64,000 nt of DNA from Cytophagales bacterium (GTDB taxonomy: Bacteria > Bacteroidota > Bacteroidia > Cytophagales > Spirosomataceae), in NCBI GenBank assembly GCA_024742395.1, contig JANSYO010000020.1:1-64000 (forward strand), read 5' to 3'. Positions 1-7,783 of the stretch are shown here, in pieces; the first letter of the stretch is position 1, and each line of letters starts with the position of its first letter. Below the pieces are notes generated by a model. It worked only from the letters and a program-made list of their open reading frames with translations, did not search any database and was not told where the DNA came from. Position numbers and translations under genes: made by a program.

Positions 1-132
1 ATGACCATGGATAGACTCACCAGATGCAATGGACTTTCGCCGCAGAATTATGAGTTTGATAAAAAGACTTTTTTACTAAAAGACGACCCAAGCGATAACC
101 ACTTAGTGCCCATAGTGGCCAGCTATAAATAA
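1..132 (+). CDS. C-terminal fragment, probable YidD-family protein
   Basis: An open frame enters from the left edge and ends with TAA at 130-132, so only the last 43 codons are visible. The segment MDRLTRCNG resembles the conserved C-terminal part of YidD (membrane protein insertion efficiency factor), where a basic helix is followed by a Cys and usually His-Pro. In this fragment the residues after the Cys are Asn-Gly, and an acidic tail of about 30 residues follows. It lies 6 bp upstream of two exported TPR-type proteins and probably shares their transcript. The family call rests on one short motif; the full gene is outside the window. Confidence 0.45.
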   Translation: MTMDRLTRCNGLSPQNYEFDKKTFLLKDDPSDNHLVPIVASYK

Positions 133-138
133 GTATTA

Positions 139-975
139 ATGAAGTTTAAATCCGGTCTTTATTTTCTGGCTCTTTCTCTTTTTTCATTTGCGGTACGGGG
201 GCAAGAAAACCTTTTCAACGAGGAGAATACACGTAAGTTTGCTGAATACCTTCTGGAATCTGGACAGGCAGATTTTGCTGTAAAAGAATATGAAAGGCTT
301 TTGTATTTAGATGCCAGCAAACTCAATACAAAACTGGGTCTGATGAAAGCATACAGACTGTCTGGAAGAAATGATCAGGGAGTGCAAAGAACGTATCAAA
401 TCTTTGAGGATATCAACACAATGCCCAGAAGCCATTCAATAGAATTCTCAAAACTACTTTTAAATGAAAGAAGCTGGGACCTGGCCAATACCTTTTGGGA
501 CAAAAGCCAAACGCTACCTTCAGATGATAAGGTACTTTTGAAGTCAACCGTATCCATTTTTGATTCAAAATTTCAGCAAGCTCACGAGCAGTTACTTAAC
601 TTGTCTGACACAACAAATTATTTAGGAAAAGGTTATATTTCTATTGTAGACAGAGGCCTACATGGTAAACGAAAAAGCCCTTTTCTTGCCGGAGTCATGT
701 CAACGGCTATTCCGGGTCTTGGAAAAGCATATACCGGCGACTGGAAGGATGGACTGGTTAGTTTGATTTTTACAGGTGGTATGGCCTTTCAAGCCATCAG
801 AAAGTTTAATCAGTTTGGACCAAACAATTACAGACCTTGGGTGTACACGGTTATTGGAAGTGGTTTTTACCTTGGTAATATTTACGGCTCTGTTAAGTCG
901 GCAAAGAATAAAAATATCAAACGCATAAACCTGCTACAGCATGAGGCCAGCGATCTTTTTAATTCTTATTACTAG
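139..975 (+). CDS. Secreted TPR-like protein with C-terminal hydrophobic domain
   Basis: The 278-residue protein starts with a signal peptide (about residues 1-21). A helical repeat region of TPR character follows (about 30-160). The C-terminal domain holds a Gly-rich motif, PGLGKAYTGDWKDG (about 192-205), and two hydrophobic segments. The next gene encodes the same architecture with PGLGQFYAGDIKNG, so the two are paralogues. The end of this gene overlaps the next start by 35 bp, which suggests translational coupling. I do not recognise a precise function. The likely site is the envelope, and the position after a YidD-like gene hints at a membrane biogenesis role. Confidence 0.75.
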   Translation: MKFKSGLYFLALSLFSFAVRGQENLFNEENTRKFAEYLLESGQADFAVKEYERLLYLDASKLNTKLGLMKAYRLSGRNDQGVQRTYQIFEDINTMPRSHSIEFSKLLLNERSWDLANTFWDKSQTLPSDDKVLLKSTVSIFDSKFQQAHEQLLNLSDTTNYLGKGYISIVDRGLHGKRKSPFLAGVMSTAIPGLGKAYTGDWKDGLVSLIFTGGMAFQAIRKFNQFGPNNYRPWVYTVIGSGFYLGNIYGSVKSAKNKNIKRINLLQHEASDLFNSYY

Positions 976-1756
976 CCTTTCTGGCTTTTCGCAGGATATT
1001 GAACAAAGTTTTTTGTTTGCTAATACCCTATACGCCAATCAGCAATATCAGGAAGCTCAGGAAACCTATAAAAGAGTGTTGTTCTTTGACAAAGAGAATC
1101 AATACGGATCAAGGGTGTACAGAAATATGGCCAATTGTCTGTACGAAACCGGCTCTTTTGCAGAAGCGGCTTATTATTATGATTTAGCCTATTTCACGCA
1201 CTCCGGAGACGAGCAGATTGAAATCACTTTAAAGAAGGCCTCTTGTCACTTGATTCTTCAGGAGTACAACCTGGCACAGATAGAACTCTTTAATTTACCA
1301 GAAGACCTCTCAAAAGGATATGCAGAGCAAAAGACCTTTTATGAGGCTATGATGGCTTTTGCAATAGAAGACTTTACTAAAGCAGAACAACTTTTTAAAC
1401 AAGTGGCATCTGACACTTTGGTTATCGATCAGCTTTTTAGAGAAAATGACAAAATCAATAAGCTCAGCCCAAAGAAAGCTAAAATCTTAAGTATTATTTT
1501 TCCGGGTTTAGGCCAGTTTTATGCGGGCGATATCAAAAACGGGTTAAACTCTATGATCCTTACAGGAGGCTTGTTTTACCTGGGTCTTAGGTCTGCCATA
1601 AATACTTCACTAATTGATGCCACCATTTCGGTTTTGCCTTGGTTTCAGCGTTACTATAGTGGAGGTTTCAAAAAAGCCGAAGTGATAGCCGAAGCGAAAA
1701 TAAAAGAACGGCGTTTTAAGGTTTTCAATGAGCTCCTGGATGAGGTTGAAGACTGA
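941..1756 (+). CDS. Secreted TPR protein, paralogue of the preceding gene
   Basis: The 271-residue protein has a short signal peptide ending near Gln18. TPR-like helices follow (for example YQEAQETYKRVLFFD near residue 36, and FAEAAYYYDLAYF near 73). The C-terminal hydrophobic domain shares the PGLGxxYxGDxxxGL motif (about 188-202) with the upstream protein. The start at 941 lies inside the upstream gene and gives a good signal peptide, which supports the 35-bp overlap. The C-terminus is rich in Lys and Glu. Function is unknown; an envelope complex with the upstream protein is possible. Confidence 0.75.
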   Translation: MRPAIFLILITSLSGFSQDIEQSFLFANTLYANQQYQEAQETYKRVLFFDKENQYGSRVYRNMANCLYETGSFAEAAYYYDLAYFTHSGDEQIEITLKKASCHLILQEYNLAQIELFNLPEDLSKGYAEQKTFYEAMMAFAIEDFTKAEQLFKQVASDTLVIDQLFRENDKINKLSPKKAKILSIIFPGLGQFYAGDIKNGLNSMILTGGLFYLGLRSAINTSLIDATISVLPWFQRYYSGGFKKAEVIAEAKIKERRFKVFNELLDEVED

Positions 1757-1762
1757 AACACC

Positions 1763-1770
1763 TATCTTTG
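1763..1770 (+). promoter_or_regulatory. Possible -7 element for moaC
   Basis: TATCTTTG matches the Bacteroidota -7 consensus TAnnTTTG and ends only 4 nt before the moaC ATG at 1775. If it is used, transcription would start at or next to the ATG, giving a leaderless message. No convincing -33 TTG lies at 19-23 bp, so this is tentative. Confidence 0.35.
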
Positions 1771-1774
1771 AATT

Positions 1775-2260
1775 ATGAGTACAGAGCAGTTTACCCATAT
1801 TGACGCTTCCGGAAACCCTTCTATGGTAGATGTAGGGGAAAAGCCAACAACAAAACGAATAGCAAAGGCAAGAAGCCTCGTAGTTTTAGATGAAGCCATT
1901 TTGTCTAAGCTACTGAATGATGAAATTCACACAAAAAAAGGACCTGTATTTCAAACCGCGATTATAGCAGGAGTGATGGCCGCAAAGAAAACCGGAGAGC
2001 TTATTCCCTTATGTCATCCTTTAGGTTTAGAAAACTGTCAGGTAGAAATTTCTGTCAACGACAGAAATGAGGTTGAAATTATCTGTACAGCCTCACTTAC
2101 AGGAAAAACCGGCATTGAGATGGAAGCCTTAACCGGAGCTTCAATAGCGGCATTGACTATCTACGATATGTGTAAAGCTTTCTCACATAATATAGTGATA
2201 AAAGAAACGAGGCTTATTGCTAAAAGTGGTGGCAAAAGAGACTTTAAGCTTTCTGAATAG
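1775..2260 (+). CDS. moaC: Cyclic pyranopterin monophosphate synthase MoaC
   Basis: MoaC converts the MoaA product, 3',8-cyclo-7,8-dihydro-GTP, into cyclic pyranopterin monophosphate in molybdenum-cofactor synthesis. The 161-residue length is normal. Family motifs are present: HID..G.P.MVDVG at the N-terminus, IPLCHPL in the middle (the active-site His and Cys), TGIEMEALTG, and the closing KSGGK. It is 18 bp from the TPR gene and starts a set of cofactor genes (mobA, moaE, moaD, xdhC-like, moeA) running to 7.2 kb. MoaA, which supplies the substrate, is not in the window. Confidence 0.96.
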   Translation: MSTEQFTHIDASGNPSMVDVGEKPTTKRIAKARSLVVLDEAILSKLLNDEIHTKKGPVFQTAIIAGVMAAKKTGELIPLCHPLGLENCQVEISVNDRNEVEIICTASLTGKTGIEMEALTGASIAALTIYDMCKAFSHNIVIKETRLIAKSGGKRDFKLSE

Positions 2261-2319
2261 ATCCTCTCGAACGTATCACCTGTCACAGTTTGGCATAAAG
2301 AAATGTGCTTAATTGCTTT

Positions 2320-2616
2320 ATGAATTTCAAATTTCTCAAATACTGGAAACTGGCCTTACTATTAGCAATACCCTTACTAATTCTCATTTTTCCACTCGAA
2401 ACCTTTATCAATTCTCCTGCTATCTGTGACCCAAATGACCCCGGTTACAATAGCTGTGGAATCTGGCAGTCTATCTATTCTTTCTTTCACCTGGACTTTG
2501 AAGCTGTCAGCATGTATAATTCGCGTGGTTTTATTATGGCTCCCATAATAGGTGCTTTATGGAGTTGGGAGTTATGGGATGAAGTCGGTTCATTAAAGAA
2601 AAGTAATCTCAAGTAG
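2320..2616 (+). CDS. Small membrane protein, unknown function
   Basis: About 98 residues from the ATG at 2320; a GTG at 2305 in the same frame is a less likely start. A strong hydrophobic helix (KLALLLAIPLLILIFP) is followed by a segment with two Cys residues (CDPNDPGYNSCG) that could form a disulfide if exported, then a second hydrophobic stretch near the C-terminus. It sits between moaC and mobA but has its own spacing, so a cofactor role is only a guess. No family recognised. Confidence 0.6.
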   Translation: MNFKFLKYWKLALLLAIPLLILIFPLETFINSPAICDPNDPGYNSCGIWQSIYSFFHLDFEAVSMYNSRGFIMAPIIGALWSWELWDEVGSLKKSNLK

Positions 2617-2734
2617 TTATTTATAGAGCAGATATTGCCCTATTAAAAATGTGCAGCTTGTTAAGTGAAAACACTTAAGGCAGGCTTCTATGCTAAGGCT
2701 GGGCTTTGAATAGGATTAAAAACTACTCTTTGTT

Positions 2735-2742
2735 TACCTTTG
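2735..2742 (+). promoter_or_regulatory. Possible -7 element upstream of mobA
   Basis: TACCTTTG fits TAnnTTTG and lies 57 bp before the mobA ATG. A TTG at 2706-2708 is 26 bp upstream, slightly farther than the usual 19-23 bp, so the assignment is moderate. Confidence 0.4.
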
Positions 2743-2799
2743 TTAGTCACTTGAGTTTTGACGAAACCAACGGATTTTTAATCAAAGAGATTGTATTCA

Positions 2800-3888
2800 A
2801 TGAAAAAGCACCAAAAACATGCAAAACTAGCCAAACCAACTATTGGCAACTTCCATAGAAACGAACTGGCTCTGGTGGGTGCTCCATGTCATTTAATCCA
2901 AGAGCTCTCTGAAGAAATAATCGCCCGTATCCCGGGTCAATCAGCTACCTACATTGATGCAGATCACGCCTTCGGAGACAGCAGTCCTGAAGAGCTTCGA
3001 AATAATTCGCTCACTGATAAAATCCGATTTTTCCGTCACGATAAAAATCGGATTAATACTTTTGATCAAAAAATTCTCCTAAATGATCAGGAGCTGATTT
3101 TAGTCAATGGAAATCACTTTGAAGCCCAAAGTCAAATCGTGCTTATTCATCCTAAAAAAGAGGCATCTTTAAAGAAAAGACACAGTCAACTAAGTAACGT
3201 TAAAGCCATAATTCTTTGTGAAGGTATTGATAAGCCCTTTGAATGGCTGGCAGATCGTATCCAAGGCATACCCGTTCTGAATTTATCGGAGATTGATTCG
3301 ATTGCCAAGTTGGTTGATTCTCAGAAAGAGGTTCCCAAAATAAAAGGTCTTGTTCTTGCCGGAGGTAAAAGTACCAGAATGGGAGAAGATAAAGGTCAGA
3401 TTGCTTACCATGGCTTAGCACAAGTAGACTACCTTATTGCCGAATTTGAAAAATTAGGAATAGAGCCACTAGTTTCTTGCAGAGACGAACAATATATTGA
3501 TTATAAAAGAATTACGGATTTATTTGAAGGCCTTGGCCCATTTGGGGCCATTGCCTCTGCTTTTCAATACGACCCTAATGTGGCCTGGCTGGTTACCGCC
3601 TGCGACTTGCCTGCGGTAAACGCCTCTGTTTTTAATGAGCTTATTGCCGCTAGGGATGCCTCTAAAACAGCAACATGTTTTTATAATGAAGAAACCGAAT
3701 TCCCCGATCCGTTAATTACATTATGGGAGCCCAAAAGCTATATGAGATTATTGGAATTTTTGGCCTTAGGCTATTCTTGTCCTCGAAAGGTTCTTATCAA
3801 TAGTAACATTAAAATGATCAAACCTTCCTCGGCAAATATTTTAAAGAATATCAATACGCCTGAAGAGCGAGAGTCTTTTATTTCATAA
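2800..3888 (+). CDS. mobA: Molybdenum cofactor guanylyltransferase MobA with extra N-terminal domain
   Basis: The C-terminal half (about residues 183-363) is a MobA-type nucleotidyltransferase. It has the GTP-binding motif LAGGKSTRMGEDKG (185-198), then GPFGAIASAF and the metal-site segment TACDLPAV. MobA transfers GMP to molybdopterin. The first 180 residues form a separate domain that recalls MobB in position (ELALVGAPCHLIQELSEEI) but lacks a Walker A GKT, so it is at best a degenerate MobB-like module. An in-frame TTG lies 9 bp earlier, but the ATG at 2800, with AAAGAGA about 10 bp upstream, is the better start. It converges with moaE. Confidence 0.85.
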   Translation: MKKHQKHAKLAKPTIGNFHRNELALVGAPCHLIQELSEEIIARIPGQSATYIDADHAFGDSSPEELRNNSLTDKIRFFRHDKNRINTFDQKILLNDQELILVNGNHFEAQSQIVLIHPKKEASLKKRHSQLSNVKAIILCEGIDKPFEWLADRIQGIPVLNLSEIDSIAKLVDSQKEVPKIKGLVLAGGKSTRMGEDKGQIAYHGLAQVDYLIAEFEKLGIEPLVSCRDEQYIDYKRITDLFEGLGPFGAIASAFQYDPNVAWLVTACDLPAVNASVFNELIAARDASKTATCFYNEETEFPDPLITLWEPKSYMRLLEFLALGYSCPRKVLINSNIKMIKPSSANILKNINTPEERESFIS

Positions 3889-3903
3889 GATACAGACCCA
3901 TTA

Positions 3904-3995
3904 TCCATGTATTATTCAAATCTCATTTGAATTTTACTTGGATAATATCAATTAACATCCATGAAATATTCAATTCATATTTGAATATTACTTGG
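3904..3995. repeat. Two 38-bp direct repeats, each with an inner palindrome
   Basis: Copies at 3904-3941 and 3958-3995 both begin TCCATG, end ACTTGG and have the same length. The first contains ATTCAAAT-CTC-ATTTGAAT; the second contains AATATTCAA-TTCATAT-TTGAATATT. They fill the 127-bp gap between the convergent mobA and moaE genes. Paired AT-rich hairpins between convergent genes could stop or process both transcripts. Strong T tracts are missing, so the role is uncertain. Confidence 0.65.
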
Positions 3996-4015
3996 TTAAA
4001 TGCGATCATTTTTAT

Positions 4016-4450
4016 TTAAGGCGTAGCACTAACCCACACCTCACCATCTTCGAAAATCTCCTTTTTCCAGATAGGAACCGTTTCTTTTAAGGTGTCAATA
4101 CAATACTGACAGGCCTCAAATGCCGCCATTCTGTGTGGAGAAGAAATGGCAATTATTACGGGTATTTCACCGATTTCTAATACACCAATCCGGTGGTGCA
4201 TCGCAATTTTAGTCACACCAAACTTCTCCAAAGCCTGCTGAGCTATCTTTGTCATTTCTGAAATAGCCATTGGCTTATAGGCCTCAAAATCAAGCCTCTC
4301 TACTGTCTTCCCTTTTGTTTGGTTTCTTACCGTTCCTACAAAATGTACAATCCCTCCCACCATCGGCTCTTCTACGAAAGCCTGGCAGTTTGGTAACGAT
4401 AGCACCTCCTCAGTAAGTAAAATATTAATATGATTTTCGCTCATTATCAT
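4016..4450 (-). CDS. moaE: Molybdopterin synthase catalytic subunit MoaE
   Basis: MoaE, with thiocarboxylated MoaD, adds the dithiolene sulfurs to cyclic pyranopterin monophosphate. The 144 residues show FVGTVRNQTKGK near 38-49, FEAYKPMA, HRIGVLEIGE, SSPHRMAAFEACQYCID and the lysine-containing PIWKKEIFEDGEVW near the C-terminus, all typical of MoaE. The start ATGA overlaps the moaD stop, which implies translational coupling. A second in-frame ATG lies two codons downstream. Confidence 0.95.
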   Translation of the reverse strand: MIMSENHINILLTEEVLSLPNCQAFVEEPMVGGIVHFVGTVRNQTKGKTVERLDFEAYKPMAISEMTKIAQQALEKFGVTKIAMHHRIGVLEIGEIPVIIAISSPHRMAAFEACQYCIDTLKETVPIWKKEIFEDGEVWVSATP

Positions 4451-4689
4451 CCTCCGCTTACTGGTGGAATAAGTACCACCTCATCTTTTTCTGTTAATAT
4501 CTGTTTATCGTCTCCGTATTCTTCATTGACGGCTATTTGTAATGAGCTTAACTTATGAAAGTCTGAATAAGTCTGCATCAACTGGTTTTTCAGGTCAAGC
4601 ACATTGGCCCCCTCAGGGAGCTCAATGGTATTCTCAAAAGCTCCTAAAATATCACGGGTAATACCGAAACACAATACTTTAACTTTCAT
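4447..4689 (-). CDS. moaD: Molybdopterin synthase sulfur carrier subunit MoaD
   Basis: This 80-residue ubiquitin-fold protein ends in PPVSGG. The terminal Gly-Gly is the site of adenylation and thiocarboxylation in MoaD. The N-terminal MKVKVLCFGITRDILG strand and the IELPEGANVLDLKNQL segment match the family. It is first in the moaD-moaE pair and divergent from the xdhC-like gene. The sulfur-loading MoeB-type enzyme is not in the window. Confidence 0.93.
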   Translation of the reverse strand: MKVKVLCFGITRDILGAFENTIELPEGANVLDLKNQLMQTYSDFHKLSSLQIAVNEEYGDDKQILTEKDEVVLIPPVSGG

Positions 4690-4887
4690 TTTTTTACGTT
4701 TCTGTGAGTAAATTTCTCTCCATTTATGTTAGAAACAAAATAGATAGACATCGAGTTTAAATATTGTAAGCTGAATCAGAAGTGAAGAGCATATTCGCTT
4801 AAAAACCAGAATTAATCTACTTTTGATTATATGGCTGGATTATAAACCCCCAGTGACAACAAAAGACCCAAGCCTGTTAACCCTGAA

Positions 4888-5985
4888 ATGAAAGAAATAA
4901 AGAAAATAGTCTCTACTTATCAAAGCATTCCTGATGACGAAAAGGTGGCTCTGGCTACCGTAGTTCGGGTAGAAGGCTCTTCCTACCGACGAATGGGAGC
5001 TCGTATGCTGGTTTCTGAAAAAGGCACTTGGGTAGGTGGAATAAGCGGTGGCTGCCTGGAGGGCGATGCCCTGAAAAGAGCCAGAACAGCCATTCTCAAA
5101 GAGAAGTCGAGTATCATTACCTATGATACCAGCATTGATGATGACCACCAAATAGGGGTAGGTTTAGGTTGCAATGGAATCATTGATGTACTCTTTCAAC
5201 CTATCAATCCATTGGATACACATAATCCACTGAATTTATTAACTTCTTTAACTCAAGCTGAGAGAAAGGTCAGAAAATTACTCACTGTTTCTAAAAGTAA
5301 AGACCCTTCCTTTCAAGGTACTCTTTTTGAGTTTACCGGGGTTAAAAGCCTATCTCCCCTCACACCTTTTGCAGACATTGAGACTCTTGCCAAAGAACTG
5401 GAAAGCCACTCAAAGTCCACCAACCTGATTCTTAAAGATGACTTAACACTTTTCCTTGAGGTTTTACCTCCCTCCCTTCAGCTGGTGCTTATGGGCCACC
5501 AATATGACTTGTACCCCTTGTTAGATCTTATAAATCAGCTTGGCTGGGAGTGTGTTATTGTAAGTAATCCAGAAAAGGTAAAGGCTCGGGCAGATATCCG
5601 GGTTATACCCCGCAATGAACTGAATAGTCTGGAGATCGACACGTTCACCGCCATTATTCTCATGTCACATTCGCTACATACAGATAAAGAAAATCTGCTT
5701 ACTATATTAAACTCAGAAACCGGATATATTGGTATGTTAGGTCCGCGGGTCAGAGCTGAAAGAATTTTCAAAGAGCTCAAAGAGGAGGGACACACAATAC
5801 CTGAAGAGGTTTTTAATAAAATATATGCTCCTACAGGTCTGGATCTGGGAGCTACAAACCCGGAAGAAATAGCTCTTTCTATCCTGGCTGAGGTGAAGTC
5901 TGTTTTCTCTCAAAGAAGTGCAGAACCATTAAGAAACAGACCGGTACCTATTCATGACCGTGACAAACCTATGACATTTAAATAA
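4888..5985 (+). CDS. XdhC/CoxI-family molybdoenzyme maturation protein
   Basis: The 365-residue protein has the XdhC/CoxI N-terminal domain (GSSYRRMGARMLV near 31-43, GISGGCLEGDA near 51-61, GVGLGCNGIIDVLF near 89-102). It also has the C-terminal Rossmann-like XdhC_C domain ending in GMLGPRVRAERIF and PTGLDLGATNPEEIALSI. Members bind and sulfurate molybdenum cofactor for xanthine dehydrogenase-type or CO dehydrogenase-type enzymes. Its TAA overlaps the moeA ATG by one base, so the two are coupled. The client molybdoenzyme is not in the window. Confidence 0.88.
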   Translation: MKEIKKIVSTYQSIPDDEKVALATVVRVEGSSYRRMGARMLVSEKGTWVGGISGGCLEGDALKRARTAILKEKSSIITYDTSIDDDHQIGVGLGCNGIIDVLFQPINPLDTHNPLNLLTSLTQAERKVRKLLTVSKSKDPSFQGTLFEFTGVKSLSPLTPFADIETLAKELESHSKSTNLILKDDLTLFLEVLPPSLQLVLMGHQYDLYPLLDLINQLGWECVIVSNPEKVKARADIRVIPRNELNSLEIDTFTAIILMSHSLHTDKENLLTILNSETGYIGMLGPRVRAERIFKELKEEGHTIPEEVFNKIYAPTGLDLGATNPEEIALSILAEVKSVFSQRSAEPLRNRPVPIHDRDKPMTFK

Positions 5986-7175
5986 TGGAATTTATCTCTG
6001 TTGAAATCGCTAGTCGGTTAATTAACCAATATCCACTCATATTAGAAGAGGAGAAAATACCTTTTGAGAAATCCACAGGACGAGTTTTAAGAGAAGATAT
6101 CCTGGCAGATAGAGACTTCCCTCCTTTTGACCGTGTAACCATGGATGGCATAGCCCTTCATTCATCTTCCTATTTAAATGGTCAGAGAGTGTTTCCTGTT
6201 CAGGGAATCCAATATGCCGGAGAACCCGCCTTAACCCTTGAGAACGAAAACATGTGTATTGAGGTGATGACAGGCACACCACTACCCAAAGGAGCTGACA
6301 CTGTGATTAGGTATGAAGATTTGGAAATTGCTGAGGGTAATGCCACTTTGCAGGACACACTTCCGGTCAAAAGAAATATACATGGCCTGGGCTCCGACAG
6401 AAGAAAAGGAGAAATAATTCTTAAGAAGGGAGCTCCAATAACAGTTCCAGATTTGGCCATTCTTGCCACTGTAGGAAAACCTGAAGTGCTGGTTTCAAGG
6501 CTTCCTTCAGTAGCCATTGTAACCAGTGGTGACGAGCTTGTAGAGGTTCACCAAACACCGCTTCCACACCAAATCAGGCGTTCAAACGTCTATGCAATAG
6601 CTGAATTGATTAAGCCATTTAGTAATATGGTAAGTCACTCGCATATTGCTGATAACCTGGATGCTACTACTTCAGAACTAAAACTTCTTCTAGAAAAACA
6701 CGATGTAATCATTCTCTCGGGAGGCGTTTCTGCCGGCAAAAAAGACTTCATCCCTCAAGCTCTGGAAAACATTGGGTTTGAGATGGTCTTTCATAAAATA
6801 GCTCAAAGACCAGGTAAGCCAATGTGGTTTGGCAGAAAAGAGAACAAGCTGGTTTTTGCCCTTCCGGGAAATCCGGTTTCAGCATTTATGTGTGCAGTAA
6901 GGTATGTCAAACCTTGGTTTCAGGAATGCCTGGGCCTAGCTGAGAAACCTGAGTATGCCTTTTTGGGAAAGAATGTTAACTTCAAACCTAACTTGAGCTA
7001 TTTCATGCAGGTGAAGCTGCAAAATGAAAAGGGTAAATTAATTGCTCTCCCGGAAGAAGGTCACGGAAGTGGAGATTTAGCCAACCTTTCAAATGCTGAT
7101 GCATTTTTAGAGCTACCTCAAAAAGAAGAGAGCCTGTATGAAAAAGGAGAGGTTTTTAGAGTATGGAGGTTTTAA
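5985..7175 (+). CDS. moeA: Molybdopterin molybdotransferase MoeA
   Basis: MoeA inserts molybdate into adenylylated molybdopterin. The 396-residue length is normal. Motifs include DRDFPPFDRVTMDGIAL near residues 39-55, VMTGTPLPKGADTVIRYED near 94-112, TSGDEL near 180, SGGVSAGKKDF near 245 and ALPGNPVSAF near 293. It is coupled to the xdhC-like gene by a one-base TAATG overlap, and its end overlaps the convergent yqgE stop by 4 bp. Confidence 0.95.
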   Translation: MEFISVEIASRLINQYPLILEEEKIPFEKSTGRVLREDILADRDFPPFDRVTMDGIALHSSSYLNGQRVFPVQGIQYAGEPALTLENENMCIEVMTGTPLPKGADTVIRYEDLEIAEGNATLQDTLPVKRNIHGLGSDRRKGEIILKKGAPITVPDLAILATVGKPEVLVSRLPSVAIVTSGDELVEVHQTPLPHQIRRSNVYAIAELIKPFSNMVSHSHIADNLDATTSELKLLLEKHDVIILSGGVSAGKKDFIPQALENIGFEMVFHKIAQRPGKPMWFGRKENKLVFALPGNPVSAFMCAVRYVKPWFQECLGLAEKPEYAFLGKNVNFKPNLSYFMQVKLQNEKGKLIALPEEGHGSGDLANLSNADAFLELPQKEESLYEKGEVFRVWRF

Positions 7176-7720
7176 TTCAGCCTTGGGTCTGTAGGATAAT
7201 TACTCATGACTTTATACTCTCCACCCATGTTTCTAAGCACTTTTCTCCAGAACTGCTCAGGTGTTGAGTCAAAAACCATGTCGGCGTCTACGTGGCTAAT
7301 TATCCAGGAGTTTCGTCTCATTTCATTGTTAAGCTGATCTTCCCCCCACCCCGAGTAACCCAGATAGAAGCGAATATCCTCTTCACTTATTTTGCCAAGG
7401 TTTATCAAGCCTTTTAAGGTCTCAAAGTCACCAGACCAATAGATGCCATTTCCTAAATCAATGGAATCAGGAATGGTTTCGCCCAGCCTGTGAAGATAGT
7501 GAAGCGTATTATATTCAACCGGACCTCCCACATACAGCGGAAACTCCATAAAAATATCATCAACGGCATCATTTAGCCTAAGATTAGAAAGCTGATTCAA
7601 CACCAAGCCAAAAGACCCTTGCTCATTGTGCTCACAAAGCATAATCACAGAACGCTCAAAATTTGGGTCACCAAGATAAGGTTCAGCAATAAGTAAGTGA
7701 CCTTTGGAAAGTTCTTTCAT
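7172..7720 (-). CDS. YqgE/AlgH family protein
   Basis: The 182-residue protein matches UPF0301/DUF179. The N-terminus GHLLIAEPYLGDPNF, then SVIMLCEHNEQGSFGLVLNQ, GGPVE near 65 and GYSGWGEDQLNNEM near 123-136 are the conserved blocks. The biochemical role of the family is not settled. AlgH was named for alginate regulation in Pseudomonas, but there is no reason to tie this gene to the alginate genes 12 kb away. It is 63 bp downstream of recF on the same strand. Confidence 0.9.
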   Translation of the reverse strand: MKELSKGHLLIAEPYLGDPNFERSVIMLCEHNEQGSFGLVLNQLSNLRLNDAVDDIFMEFPLYVGGPVEYNTLHYLHRLGETIPDSIDLGNGIYWSGDFETLKGLINLGKISEEDIRFYLGYSGWGEDQLNNEMRRNSWIISHVDADMVFDSTPEQFWRKVLRNMGGEYKVMSNYPTDPRLN

Positions 7721-7783
7721 GAAGATGTTTTAATAATCTTAAGTTACGCCTGATTAATGAATTGATCAAAACAAAAGTACATT

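Noticed and set aside
7172-7720. YqgE/AlgH as an alginate regulator
   Set aside because: The name comes from another organism and the gene is 12 kb from the alginate genes in a housekeeping setting.
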